Source: Planctomycetota bacterium (lineage in GTDB: Bacteria; Planctomycetota; Phycisphaerae; WQYP01). Taken from it: a DNA stretch of 64,000 nucleotides. Position numbers and translations under genes: made by a program. This document shows, one piece after another, positions 16,192 through 24,717 of the stretch; positions within the stretch are counted from its first letter, which is position 1; every line of letters starts with the position of its first letter. Below the pieces are notes generated by a model. It searched no databases, had not been told where the DNA came from, and saw only the letters and a list, made by a program, of their open reading frames with translations. The stretch lies in NCBI GenBank assembly GCA_021818445.1, contig JAKAEB010000003.1:49569-113568 (forward strand). The letters are read 5' to 3'.

Positions 16192-17313
16192 ATGATTAAA
16201 CCACCCATTCGTATTGCGATTGTCGGCGTAGGTAACTGCGCCTCTACCTTGGTTCAGGGGTTGTCATGGTATCGGCGTCATCAGACACAAGTCGGTTTGA
16301 TGCACCCCGATATCGGCGGACTTTCGGTCGCGGATATTGAAATTGCCTGCGCGTTTGAAGTGGACACACGCAAAATCGGCACCCCAGTTGCAAAAGCCAT
16401 TTTTGCCCCGCCGAATAATGCCCGCATTTTCTGCCCCGATCCGGATGATCATGGAGCGATGGTGCACGCGGGGCCCCGGTTTGATGGTGTGGCAGCGCAT
16501 CTTGAGCATTTTCCCGCTGAGCGCCGTGCGGTGACAAGCGACCGCGAATCGGAACCAAGGATTGCGGATGTCGTCGGCATCCTGCGCCAATCCAAGGCCG
16601 ACGTGCTGGTGAATTATCTGCCGGTCGGTTCGCAAAAGGCCACGGAGTTTTATGCCCTGGCCTGTTTGGAGGCCGGCGTGGCGATGGTCAACTGTATCCC
16701 GGTGTTTATCGCCAGCGATCCCATCTGGGCCGGCAAATTTACTTCGGCCGGCCTGCCGATCATCGGTGATGATGTTAAATCGCAATTTGGCGCGACGATC
16801 ATTCATCGGCAGCTTATGGCACTTGCCGAGGCGCGTGGCATTACAGTCAGCAGCAGTTACCAACTGAATGTCGGCGGTAATACGGATTTTCTTAACATGC
16901 TGGAACGCAGCCGTCTGGGCAGTAAAAAGACCAGTAAGACCGAAGCGGTCAACAGTCAATTACACACGCCGCTGGATGCCGGGCATATCCATATTGGGCC
17001 ATCTGATTACATCCCTTTTTTAAATGATCAGAAGGTTTGTTATATCCGTATTAATGCGCATGGTTTTGGCGGCCTGCCGATGGAGGTGGACGTAAAACTG
17101 GCCGTGGAAGACTCTCCCAATTCCGCCGGTGTGGTGGTTGATGCGATCAGGTGTGCATGGCTGGCGCTGAAGGTCGGTGTGGGCGGCCCGCTGACATCGG
17201 TTTGTGCTGCATTGATGAAGCACCCCCCGCAGCAGTTCGCCGACACCGATGCCGCCGCCGCCATGGACGAGTGGATCGCGGCGAAAACGCTGCTCGCATC
17301 GCAGCATAGATAG
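16192..17313 (+). CDS. Inositol-3-phosphate synthase
   Basis: NAD-dependent isomerase converting glucose-6-phosphate to myo-inositol-3-phosphate, the first step to inositol lipids and solutes. 373 residues from the ATG at 16192. A TTG at 16180 with AGGA 4 nt before it is an equally good start and would add four residues. The N-terminal Rossmann motif is IAIVGVGNCASTLVQGL, and the family's core follows: NYLPVGSQKATEFYA, NCIPVFIASDPIWA, GDDVKSQFGATIIHR, QLNVGGNTDFLNM. This is the compact actinobacterial/archaeal-like form rather than the long eukaryotic one. The EVE and RicT genes converge on it from the other strand. Confidence 0.9.
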   Translation: MIKPPIRIAIVGVGNCASTLVQGLSWYRRHQTQVGLMHPDIGGLSVADIEIACAFEVDTRKIGTPVAKAIFAPPNNARIFCPDPDDHGAMVHAGPRFDGVAAHLEHFPAERRAVTSDRESEPRIADVVGILRQSKADVLVNYLPVGSQKATEFYALACLEAGVAMVNCIPVFIASDPIWAGKFTSAGLPIIGDDVKSQFGATIIHRQLMALAEARGITVSSSYQLNVGGNTDFLNMLERSRLGSKKTSKTEAVNSQLHTPLDAGHIHIGPSDYIPFLNDQKVCYIRINAHGFGGLPMEVDVKLAVEDSPNSAGVVVDAIRCAWLALKVGVGGPLTSVCAALMKHPPQQFADTDAAAAMDEWIAAKTLLASQHR

Positions 17314-17364
17314 TCCTTGGGGGCGGTGCGCGAACGGAGCGATAGGCATTGTTGACTGACGGGT

Positions 17365-17766
17365 CTAACGGCCGCATCGGTTTTGGATGACGGCAAGGAT
17401 TTTATCCGGCACCGACATGACGGATAACCGCGGCAGACGGAGTAGATCCCACCCCTCAAAGGCTTTATCCGCCTTCATCTCCGCCAGCGACAGCACTGAT
17501 GAAAAGGTGGACTTATATTTAATTTCCACCACGACATCCTTGAGATCGTCATGACGGGCGGCAGCATCAGATTTTGCAACGGCTGAACCGACAATCGCTT
17601 TTTCGGTCCCCGTGTGATAAATCAATAAACCATCACCCGCCTTGATACATCGCAGGTTTTTAAGTGCCAGCGCATTGCTTACGCCGTCCCAGATGGTTGT
17701 TCCATCGGCCTGCAAATCTGCAATGCTGTAGTCAGAAGGCTCGGTTTTCAGCAGCCACGTTGGCAT
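17365..17766 (-). CDS. EVE-domain protein
   Basis: 133 residues, essentially a single EVE domain, related to the PUA-like fold that recognises modified bases. The family start MPTWLLKTEPSDYSIADL is clear, followed by WDGVSNALALKNLRCIKAGD and GLLIYHTGTEKAIVGSA; the aromatic cage residues are in this part. EVE proteins occur both as housekeeping genes and inside modified-DNA restriction systems; no nuclease is adjacent here. It begins 3 bp after the stop of the RicT gene on the same strand, so the two are probably co-transcribed. Confidence 0.88.
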   Translation of the reverse strand: MPTWLLKTEPSDYSIADLQADGTTIWDGVSNALALKNLRCIKAGDGLLIYHTGTEKAIVGSAVAKSDAAARHDDLKDVVVEIKYKSTFSSVLSLAEMKADKAFEGWDLLRLPRLSVMSVPDKILAVIQNRCGR

Positions 17767-17769
17767 GAA

Positions 17770-18957
17770 TTATTTTTCCTCATTGGGCGAATGGGCCCCA
17801 TTGGGGGGCTGTTTATCGCCGGGAGATGGCGGATTGGACCGGGGCGGCACACCATTGGACCGCTGACCGTTGGTCGGTGGACGGGGTCTTTGGGGCGGAC
17901 GATGGGCCGATGGCCCGGCACCGCGCCCGTTCGATCGGCCCCCGGAAGGACCGGGGCGAGAATCGCGTTCCATTCCCGGCGGTAACGCCCCATCACCCGG
18001 AAACTGCATCTCGCGACCATTGGCCAGCCGGGGACGAGGCAGATCAAATTCTTTAATCTGTTCCATCGGGACTGCGGCCCTTTTCCCGTCGTCGAATTGC
18101 ACAAGCACCAGTTGGGTGAGTATCTGGCCGTCCAGCACCCATCCCTCGCCGGCGTCGGTACGCACACGGCTGTTGCGGCGCGGCAGCTTGGCTTTCAATT
18201 CTTCATAGGTTTCATCTTCGTACCGCAGACAGCACATTAAACGGCCGCACCGACCGCTGATTTTTGCGGTATCCAGCGTAGCTTTTTGCGTTTTGGCAGC
18301 CTTCATCGAAATGGGCGTCAGCACTTTAAGAAATTGCTTGCAGCAGCAGTGCTGGCCGCACTTTTCATAATCTGCAATCAGCCGGGCTTCATCACGCGCA
18401 CCGACCTGCCGCATGTCAACACGGGCATGGACCACCCCGGCCAGATCGCGCACCATCGATCGAAAGTCCACGCGCATCTCAGAGTGAAAATAGAAAATGA
18501 TCCGCTCGCGGCCCAAAAGATACTCAACTTCGACGATCTTCATATCCAGCCGATAATGCGCCGCCAAGTCACGGGCGGCTCGCAGATGTTCCGCTTTCTG
18601 GTCATCAAGTTTTTGCTGTTCCGCCAAGTCGCTGGTTGTGGCGACGCGCAAAATTCTTCCCGAGCCGGTGAAGGGGTAGTCGTCCCCGCCCGAATGAGAG
18701 ATATAGTCCAGCAACTTGTCGCGCGTGATTGATTTACCGCACCCGCCGTTCCCGCAGACAGTGGTAAGCATCTCAACGATTTCCGTCCCGCGGGGCGTTC
18801 GCGCTACGAGCTTGGTACCACAACCAACTTTATGGCCAAGGGTATTTTCAAATTCGCCAATCGCCAGCATGTAGCCGTAGCGAACGACCATTGTCTTGGG
18901 TTTTTCCGGCTCGGGGGTAGGCGTATCGAGCGGCATGATTTCAAGCGATATCGGCAT
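17770..18957 (-). CDS. PSP1-domain (RicT/YaaT-like) protein
   Basis: 395 residues from the ATG at 18957; the frame is open to 19137 but the extra residues are not family-like. The central region is a PSP1 domain: VEYLLGRERIIFYFHSEMRV DFR, the Cys cluster CGQHCCCKQF, and the family hallmark SGRCGRLMCCLRYEDETYEE. RicT with RicA and RicF forms a Fe-S complex that governs mRNA processing and phosphorelay in Bacillus; the role outside Firmicutes is less defined. The last 90 residues are Pro/Arg/Asn-rich and disordered, an added tail. Its stop lies 3 bp before the EVE gene start. The family call is secure and the function is inferred. Confidence 0.88.
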   Translation of the reverse strand: MPISLEIMPLDTPTPEPEKPKTMVVRYGYMLAIGEFENTLGHKVGCGTKLVARTPRGTEIVEMLTTVCGNGGCGKSITRDKLLDYISHSGGDDYPFTGSGRILRVATTSDLAEQQKLDDQKAEHLRAARDLAAHYRLDMKIVEVEYLLGRERIIFYFHSEMRVDFRSMVRDLAGVVHARVDMRQVGARDEARLIADYEKCGQHCCCKQFLKVLTPISMKAAKTQKATLDTAKISGRCGRLMCCLRYEDETYEELKAKLPRRNSRVRTDAGEGWVLDGQILTQLVLVQFDDGKRAAVPMEQIKEFDLPRPRLANGREMQFPGDGALPPGMERDSRPGPSGGRSNGRGAGPSAHRPPQRPRPPTNGQRSNGVPPRSNPPSPGDKQPPNGAHSPNEEK

Positions 18958-19170
18958 AGGCAGACTTCTCAGCTTCTCATGGCGGATCGATGCGTATTCC
19001 ACCACCGATAACAATTCTAAACCTGAATGCAGCTTAATACCAATGTGAAATTGAATCGCGGATATGAAATGGCACCGAGACCTTAACGCTGTCGCAAGAT
19101 GGAGATGCCATTGAGGCCTTCCGGAGTGAAGCCCCAAAAACTGGATAAAATTGCGATTTCATCGGAAAAA

Positions 19171-19244
19171 TGCGCCCGGCAGGAGTCGAACCTGCAACCT
19201 TCGGATTCGTAGTCCGACGCTCTATCCAATTGAGCTACGAGCGC
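19171..19244 (-). tRNA. tRNA-Arg (anticodon ACG)
   Basis: Read on the minus strand, the segment folds as a 74-nt cloverleaf. The 7-bp acceptor stem GCGCTCG/CGGGCGC has one G-U pair and discriminator A. The D-arm contains AGCTCAATTGGATAGAGC. The anticodon stem CGGA/TCCG holds loop CTACGAA (anticodon ACG), and the T-arm is GCAGGTTCGACTCCTGC. CCA is not encoded; a short T-run follows and may end transcription. ACG is expected to be modified to ICG to read CGU/CGC/CGA. Confidence 0.96.
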
Positions 19245-19386
19245 GCCTGTGCAACGTCCGATGACGCCGCAGCCCCGTCATTATGCTAATGAAACCCGAA
19301 AATGCAACCAACCCGCAAATTCCTCCGCTCCCGGTGGATATTCTTCCCAAACTACCGTCGCCCCGTTCGTTCGACTGCTGGCCGTC

Positions 19387-20685
19387 TCAAAAATTCAATT
19401 CCAGCCGCACCGTTGCTACCAGCGCATTGGGGTAGGCACCCCCGCCCGTATTATCCCAATACTGAATATCCGGTTGCAGCGTCATGCCCCGCCCCAAATT
19501 GATTGCGTAAAACCCCTCCAGTCCCAATTCATACGGCTTGGGCAGTCCAGCGAGTTGGCTTACATGCGCCCAATCGGCAGCCAACCCCAACTGATCACGC
19601 GGACGACCGGGCAGCAGTCCCTGCATCAGCAGGCCCCCATTGGCCGCATAGTCGATCTGACTCACTCTACCATCCACGGCAGATAAACAGCAGAAACACC
19701 GCAGCCAACGATGAGGTCCACCGTGCCACAGCGTCTGATCAACAAAACCATACACGCCGCCAAACCCATTCTGTATCCCGCCCGTTAATGTTGATACCGA
19801 GCCTATGTGATAAAACACCCCAAGGCCAGCCAAGCCCCCAAGTCGGGAGCCAATTTTGTAGTGTTGATCCAGCTCTCCGATGATAAATGTTCCATAGGTC
19901 TGGCCTACCGGCTCCAGGGTGTTGAGCAGTGCGTCCAATTGGTTGCCATAAAATCTTGAGGTATAAAATGCCCCAAGCATCAGCTTGGTCTTTTCAGCGG
20001 GCCGCCAATAAAGCACGGCTCCCGGTACCGGTACCGGAAACGTGGGCAGAAGATAATCAGTGGCGGCATTGGTAGTTGACGGAATTAAAAAATTGGCGGT
20101 GTCGGGCTGGTTATCAAAAATGTCATTGGCATCCATGCGCCCGATTTTGAATTCGAGTCGGTTGTGCCACAGTTTCTGTCGGTAGTAAAGTTCATAAATT
20201 TCTGTTAAGTCCGGTGCAGCGTCAATATTATCAAAACCCTGCAAGGTACCCAGAAGGTTGTTGTTGGCGTCCTGTCCCCAGATGCTCATCATATCGACGT
20301 ATATCTGACCACCGGGGATGTTCATCAATTGACGCAAGTCCAGGGACGCATTGATATCCAGTCTTGAGCGATATACGAACTTGCGCGTGCTGATGCCGCC
20401 GAGAAAATTCCACGATCCGTCCTGAATCAGCGAGCCACCCAGCGTTACGCCGGAGTCCTGCAGCCGCCGGCGCCAGCCAAACCACCCATCGGTCAGCGTG
20501 TCGGCGTATTGGTTTGACGGGCTGAATGTGTTTGCTGCGCGGGCGGGTGACTCGGCGTGAAGTTGTCCTCCGGCAGGACTAGATGCGGGCACCGAGCCGG
20601 AATCTGCAGCCGCGAAACGCGCCGCTGCGAAGGCAAGGCATAGCGCCGTCATCAACAGACATCGATTTACGCAGCTTCTGAGCAT
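19387..20685 (-). CDS. OprB-family carbohydrate-selective porin
   Basis: 432 residues with a signal peptide at about 1-26 (ending RFAAAD). The barrel shows OprB features: a TDGWFGWRRRLQDSGVTLGG opening, LDINASLDL, DLTEIYELYYRQKLWHNRLE, KIGRMDANDIFD, VLYWRPAEKTKLMLGAFYTS, and the final strand ending VRLELNF with Phe last. OprB proteins pass glucose and other sugars across the outer membrane. An internal CFCCLS stretch is unusual for a barrel. GGAAGGA precedes the start. It is divergent from the MFS gene, sharing a 163-bp upstream region. Together with the mannosidase and arabinofuranosidase it suggests a sugar-scavenging life style. Confidence 0.85.
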   Translation of the reverse strand: MLRSCVNRCLLMTALCLAFAAARFAAADSGSVPASSPAGGQLHAESPARAANTFSPSNQYADTLTDGWFGWRRRLQDSGVTLGGSLIQDGSWNFLGGISTRKFVYRSRLDINASLDLRQLMNIPGGQIYVDMMSIWGQDANNNLLGTLQGFDNIDAAPDLTEIYELYYRQKLWHNRLEFKIGRMDANDIFDNQPDTANFLIPSTTNAATDYLLPTFPVPVPGAVLYWRPAEKTKLMLGAFYTSRFYGNQLDALLNTLEPVGQTYGTFIIGELDQHYKIGSRLGGLAGLGVFYHIGSVSTLTGGIQNGFGGVYGFVDQTLWHGGPHRWLRCFCCLSAVDGRVSQIDYAANGGLLMQGLLPGRPRDQLGLAADWAHVSQLAGLPKPYELGLEGFYAINLGRGMTLQPDIQYWDNTGGGAYPNALVATVRLELNF

Positions 20686-20848
20686 GCGGTCCTTCCCATA
20701 CCGGCTTTTCCTTCACCCCATGCCCAACGCCAAGGATTGTAGCCAAAGTCCTTAGGATCGGCGCTCCGCGCTGGCGCACGGACTGCTGGTCACAGCACTG
20801 CCCGTAAAAATGGGCAGAGTACTTATGAAAATGGTTACATGAGATTAC

Positions 20849-22237
20849 ATGGCTGCGTATAATCGGGCGGAGGCGGCTGCAAGAATTTTTGCCGCTGAAT
20901 TTGGAGATCGATTGACCACCGGTGAACCCTTAAACCAAAGCCCAACGAACCAGATGCCGCAATCAACGCAGAATATCCCCACGCCTGCAGATGAATTGAC
21001 TCAGAAGCGGGAACAGCGTCTTCGTCTGATCTTGCTGATACTGTTTCGTTGTGCACGGACGGCCGCGGGCGGCATGATTATGGTCGCACTGCCCTATCTG
21101 GTTCTGCGCAACCTGCACGCCGGTTCCTTTGCGCTTGCGATGCTTTATGTCATCGGTGTGCTATCGACAGCGGCACTGTCGATAGGTGTGGGATATCTGG
21201 CCGATCGCTGGGATTATGGCGGTGCGTTGCTGTTAACCGGTTTGATGGTGCCCATCAGTGCATGGATGGTTTATGCCGAACCGAATTACTGGATGATTTG
21301 TGCCGCATCTGTAATAGGCGGTTTTGCGGCGACCGGATCACTTATTGGCGGCGGGGTGGGGGGTGCGGTACAGAGTGTTCAAAGTGCGGTGGTGGCCCGA
21401 ATCACCACGCCGGAGAATCGCACCCGATACTATGCGGTGCTGGCATTTTTAGGAGGAATAGCCGGGGCGCTAGGTGCGTTGACCGTCCATTTTTTTACGG
21501 TTCGAAATGCCTTCCTCGCGGCCGCCATTCTGTCTCTAATTGGTTGTGTGCCGCTATTTTTTCTCCATCTACCGCATTACCAACCGCATAAAAAAGTCAC
21601 GCGTGAATCCTCCAGCCGGGCGGTACGGCAATTTGGCATTACCGGCATGCTTAATGGCTTCAGCCAGGGGCTTATTACGCCTTTTTTAATACCCTTTTTT
21701 GTGCTGGTGTATCACGTATCGCGCCAGCATATGTCGGTATTTGCGGCACTCGCCAGCACCACCGCCTCCATCAGCCTGCTTGCGGCTCCAAGCCTGGAGC
21801 GACGCTTCGGTTTTGTCCGCAGCATCACCTTTACCCGGGCCTTGGGCATTGTGCTGCTGATGATTATGGCGCTGTGGCACAACCTTGCCTTTGGTCTGGT
21901 CATCTATCTGATTTACCCGGCACTGCGGATTGCCGCGCTGCCGGCCCAGCAATCGGCCTTGATTGAACGAGTGGAGCATGGCAGCATGGGCCGGGCACTG
22001 GCCATCAATCAGGTAGCCCGACTTTCGGCTGCTTCGGCGGCATCCATGTGCACCGGCTATCTGTTTGATATTTCTGCGGTGGAATGTCCATTTTTCATCT
22101 ACGCCGTTGTTATGGCTGCCAATATTGTTTTGTATTACCGTTTTTTTGGCCATGATGGCAAGAAAAATGATCCGCCCACCGCATCCCAGCCTGCAACCGC
22201 GGCGCTCGGTAACGTTCCTGATAAATCTGAAACCTGA
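20849..22237 (+). CDS. Major facilitator superfamily transporter
   Basis: 462 residues. After a ~50-residue polar N-terminus there are about twelve hydrophobic segments split by a central loop (HYQPHKKVTRESSSRAV, near residue 250), the MFS layout. A typical loop motif after the second helix is visible (GVGYLADRWDYGGALLLTG), as is a Gly-rich helix (GGFAATGSLIGGGVGGAV). The substrate is not predictable. The start ATG 20849 lacks a good ribosome-binding site; an ATG at 20954 would remove the polar tail and is possible. priA starts 11-41 bp after its stop, so the two may be co-transcribed. Confidence 0.85.
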   Translation: MAAYNRAEAAARIFAAEFGDRLTTGEPLNQSPTNQMPQSTQNIPTPADELTQKREQRLRLILLILFRCARTAAGGMIMVALPYLVLRNLHAGSFALAMLYVIGVLSTAALSIGVGYLADRWDYGGALLLTGLMVPISAWMVYAEPNYWMICAASVIGGFAATGSLIGGGVGGAVQSVQSAVVARITTPENRTRYYAVLAFLGGIAGALGALTVHFFTVRNAFLAAAILSLIGCVPLFFLHLPHYQPHKKVTRESSSRAVRQFGITGMLNGFSQGLITPFLIPFFVLVYHVSRQHMSVFAALASTTASISLLAAPSLERRFGFVRSITFTRALGIVLLMIMALWHNLAFGLVIYLIYPALRIAALPAQQSALIERVEHGSMGRALAINQVARLSAASAASMCTGYLFDISAVECPFFIYAVVMAANIVLYYRFFGHDGKKNDPPTASQPATAALGNVPDKSET

Positions 22238-22278
22238 ATTCACCCCATGTGGCAACGCATGATTATAATTCGGCGGTG

Positions 22279-24615
22279 ATGTCCAATGACGATGGCTCTG
22301 CACCCCTGTTTTCCGGCGCGTCGGCAACGCACGGGATCGGCGTGGTGGCCGTGGATCGGGCGATTGACCGCCCATTGAGCTACCGCCTACCACCAGCGTA
22401 TATGGCGACGGCGAAACCGGGCATGCGGGTGCGCGTGCCACTGGGTCGCGGCAACAAATTGGTCGATGGGGTATTAATTAAAGTCATTCCCTCCGCCGAA
22501 TATACCCCGGGGTTGGCAGAAAAGGCTTGGAAATTCAAATCAATCATCGATGTAGATGATAAGCATGCCCCGATATCCGACGATCTCATGGCTCTTGCGC
22601 AATGGATCAGCCGGTATTATGTTTGCCCGCTGGGCATGGTGCTATCATCGATGATTCCGGCCGCCGCCAAAAACCAAATAGCTGTCCCCACCAAGGAAAT
22701 ATTACTGCTAGCCACCGATGGTATGACCCGTCTGGCCGCGCCCGGCCTCAGCCGCCAGGCCAAGGCCGGCTTCGCCCGATTGCAGTCGGTCATAAGCGAG
22801 GATCAGGAAACCGCTGTCGATCTGAGAACCGCCCTGAAGACGGCAGGGGTGTCCCGACTGCTGTTACAGCGCCTGGTAGCCCATGGCGTGCTGGTGCGAA
22901 AAAAAATTCAACTGCTGCCGAGTGCTGGTGGTGTTGATGGCCCGGCGGCAGCGGAAGCGCGGAGTTCGATTGATCTGACGCTCACTACCGATCAGTTGGC
23001 AGCATGGCACCATATAGAGCCGCTGCTGGAACAGGATGAATTTTCCGTCCGGCTCATCTATGGAATTACCGGATCGGGCAAGACAGAACTGTACCTGCGG
23101 GCGTTGGAGCACACGATACGGCGGGGCAGACGCGGCATTGTCCTGATACCCGATATATCGCTGACGACGCACATGGTTGACCGGTTTGCCCGGCGATTTG
23201 ATCGCGTGGTGGTGCTGCATAGCGGAATGAGTGAAACCACGCGCCATCAGCATTGGCAGGCCGCCGCCAGCGGATGGGCCGACGTCATCATCGGCCCGCG
23301 ATCCGCCATCTTTGCGCCGGTGCCCAATTGTGGCCTTATTGTGGTAGATGAAGAGCATGACACAGGCTACAAACAAGATAATGCCCCGCGTTATCATGCC
23401 CGTGATGTGGCTATCCGCCGCGCCCAGATTCTGGGTATACCCGTTCTGCTCGGTTCTGCGACGCCATCCTTGGAATCATGGCATAACAGCGAGACCCTGG
23501 GCCATTTCAAGCGGATTGAACTGCTATCCCGTCCCGGCGGCGTTCAACTGCCTGAAGTGGTGCTGGTCGATATGCACGCCGAGCGGCGTAAATCCAAACT
23601 GAAGCGTGCCATTTCCATGCGGCTGGAACGGGAAATTGAGGCGGTATTACATCGTGGAAAGCAGGCCATACTGCTTCTGAATCGGCGCGGTTGGTCGCAT
23701 TATGTCGGCTGCTCCCGTTGCGATTGGGGTCTGAATTGTGAACATTGCGATGCCCATATGGTGGTGCACAGGTACCGCCCTGCCGGCGATAAGGCACGAC
23801 GCTATGTGCAGTGCCATTATTGTCTCACAAGCCGAATTCTTCCGACACTTTGCCCCGCTTGCAATGGCAAGCTCATTGAACTCGGACAGGGTACAGAACA
23901 GGTTTATGAGGAATTAACGAGCCTTTTTCCAACCAGTAAGTCCGCCCGCATGGATGGCGATTCCATGCGCCATATGGATGATTACCGCCACATTTTGGGT
24001 GATTTTGAAAATGGAAAAATTCAAATTCTCCTCGGTACACAGATGGTCGCCAAGGGATTGGACTTTGCCGATGTGGGCTTGGTGGGCGTTATTGACGCCG
24101 ACGCGGCGCAAAGCTCGCCGGACTTCCGGGCATCGGAAAGAACCTTCGACATGCTTTGCCAGGTCGCGGGACGATGCGGGCGACGGCAAACCGTCGGGCG
24201 AGTTGTTGTGCAGACGGCGGACATACGATCCGCGGCCATTGGTTACGCCGCCCACCATGATTACGTTGGTTTTGCCAATATTGAGATGGCCCACCGCAAG
24301 GCCTTTGGCTATCCTCCATACAGCCGTATGGCCCGGCTGCTTATCAGTCATAAGGATCGGGAACAGGCGGTGGAGCTCGGTCGCCGCCTGGCCGAAACCC
24401 TTATCCCAATTGCGGAGCGGGAAGGGTGCCGCTGGCAAGGCCCGCAAAATCCTCCGATGGAATTTCGCGCCGATCTATTTCGTATTGAGCTCATTGTATT
24501 CGGGGCCGGGCCGACGCCGGTGCAGCGGACATTAATGAATTTAAGGCGGGAGCCTCTGTTTGCAGAGATATTCCGCTGGTTAACCGTCGATGTCGATCCG
24601 GTTAATCTGCGGTAA
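22279..24615 (+). CDS. priA: Primosomal replication restart helicase PriA
   Basis: 778 residues from the ATG at 22279 (a GTG at 22249 is also in frame). PriA reloads the replisome at stalled forks. The N-terminal 3'-DNA-binding domain opens GVVAVDRAIDRPLSYRLP and includes PGMRVRVPLGRG. The helicase core has Walker A GITGSGKTE (residues ~262-270), the DEEH box in GLIVVDEEHDTGYKQ, and GSATPSLESW. The zinc-binding insert CSRCDWGLNCEHCDAHM is followed by CHYC and CPACNG, eight Cys as in the family. The downstream motif LLGTQMVAKGLDFADVGLVG and the QVAGRCGRR motif VI are intact. A bidirectional terminator follows at 24668. Very secure. Confidence 0.96.
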   Translation: MSNDDGSAPLFSGASATHGIGVVAVDRAIDRPLSYRLPPAYMATAKPGMRVRVPLGRGNKLVDGVLIKVIPSAEYTPGLAEKAWKFKSIIDVDDKHAPISDDLMALAQWISRYYVCPLGMVLSSMIPAAAKNQIAVPTKEILLLATDGMTRLAAPGLSRQAKAGFARLQSVISEDQETAVDLRTALKTAGVSRLLLQRLVAHGVLVRKKIQLLPSAGGVDGPAAAEARSSIDLTLTTDQLAAWHHIEPLLEQDEFSVRLIYGITGSGKTELYLRALEHTIRRGRRGIVLIPDISLTTHMVDRFARRFDRVVVLHSGMSETTRHQHWQAAASGWADVIIGPRSAIFAPVPNCGLIVVDEEHDTGYKQDNAPRYHARDVAIRRAQILGIPVLLGSATPSLESWHNSETLGHFKRIELLSRPGGVQLPEVVLVDMHAERRKSKLKRAISMRLEREIEAVLHRGKQAILLLNRRGWSHYVGCSRCDWGLNCEHCDAHMVVHRYRPAGDKARRYVQCHYCLTSRILPTLCPACNGKLIELGQGTEQVYEELTSLFPTSKSARMDGDSMRHMDDYRHILGDFENGKIQILLGTQMVAKGLDFADVGLVGVIDADAAQSSPDFRASERTFDMLCQVAGRCGRRQTVGRVVVQTADIRSAAIGYAAHHDYVGFANIEMAHRKAFGYPPYSRMARLLISHKDREQAVELGRRLAETLIPIAEREGCRWQGPQNPPMEFRADLFRIELIVFGAGPTPVQRTLMNLRREPLFAEIFRWLTVDVDPVNLR

Positions 24616-24660
24616 CTGGTCGCCTATGGAGCCGGTGCGACGTGACCACCGGCATACAAA

Positions 24661-24696
24661 AAAAAAGCCCCGATCCTGCGGACCGGGGCCTGTTTT
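24661..24696. terminator. Bidirectional intrinsic terminator between priA and the secretin gene
   Basis: A 10-bp stem with one mismatch (24668-24690, GCCCCGATCC / GGACCGGGGC, loop TGCG) is followed by CTGTTTTTTATATA on the plus strand. On the minus strand it is followed by a run of at least ten T. It therefore serves convergent priA and the pilM-secretin operon. Confidence 0.9.
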
Positions 24697-24717
24697 TTAT
24701 ATATCAGGAATGGCGGA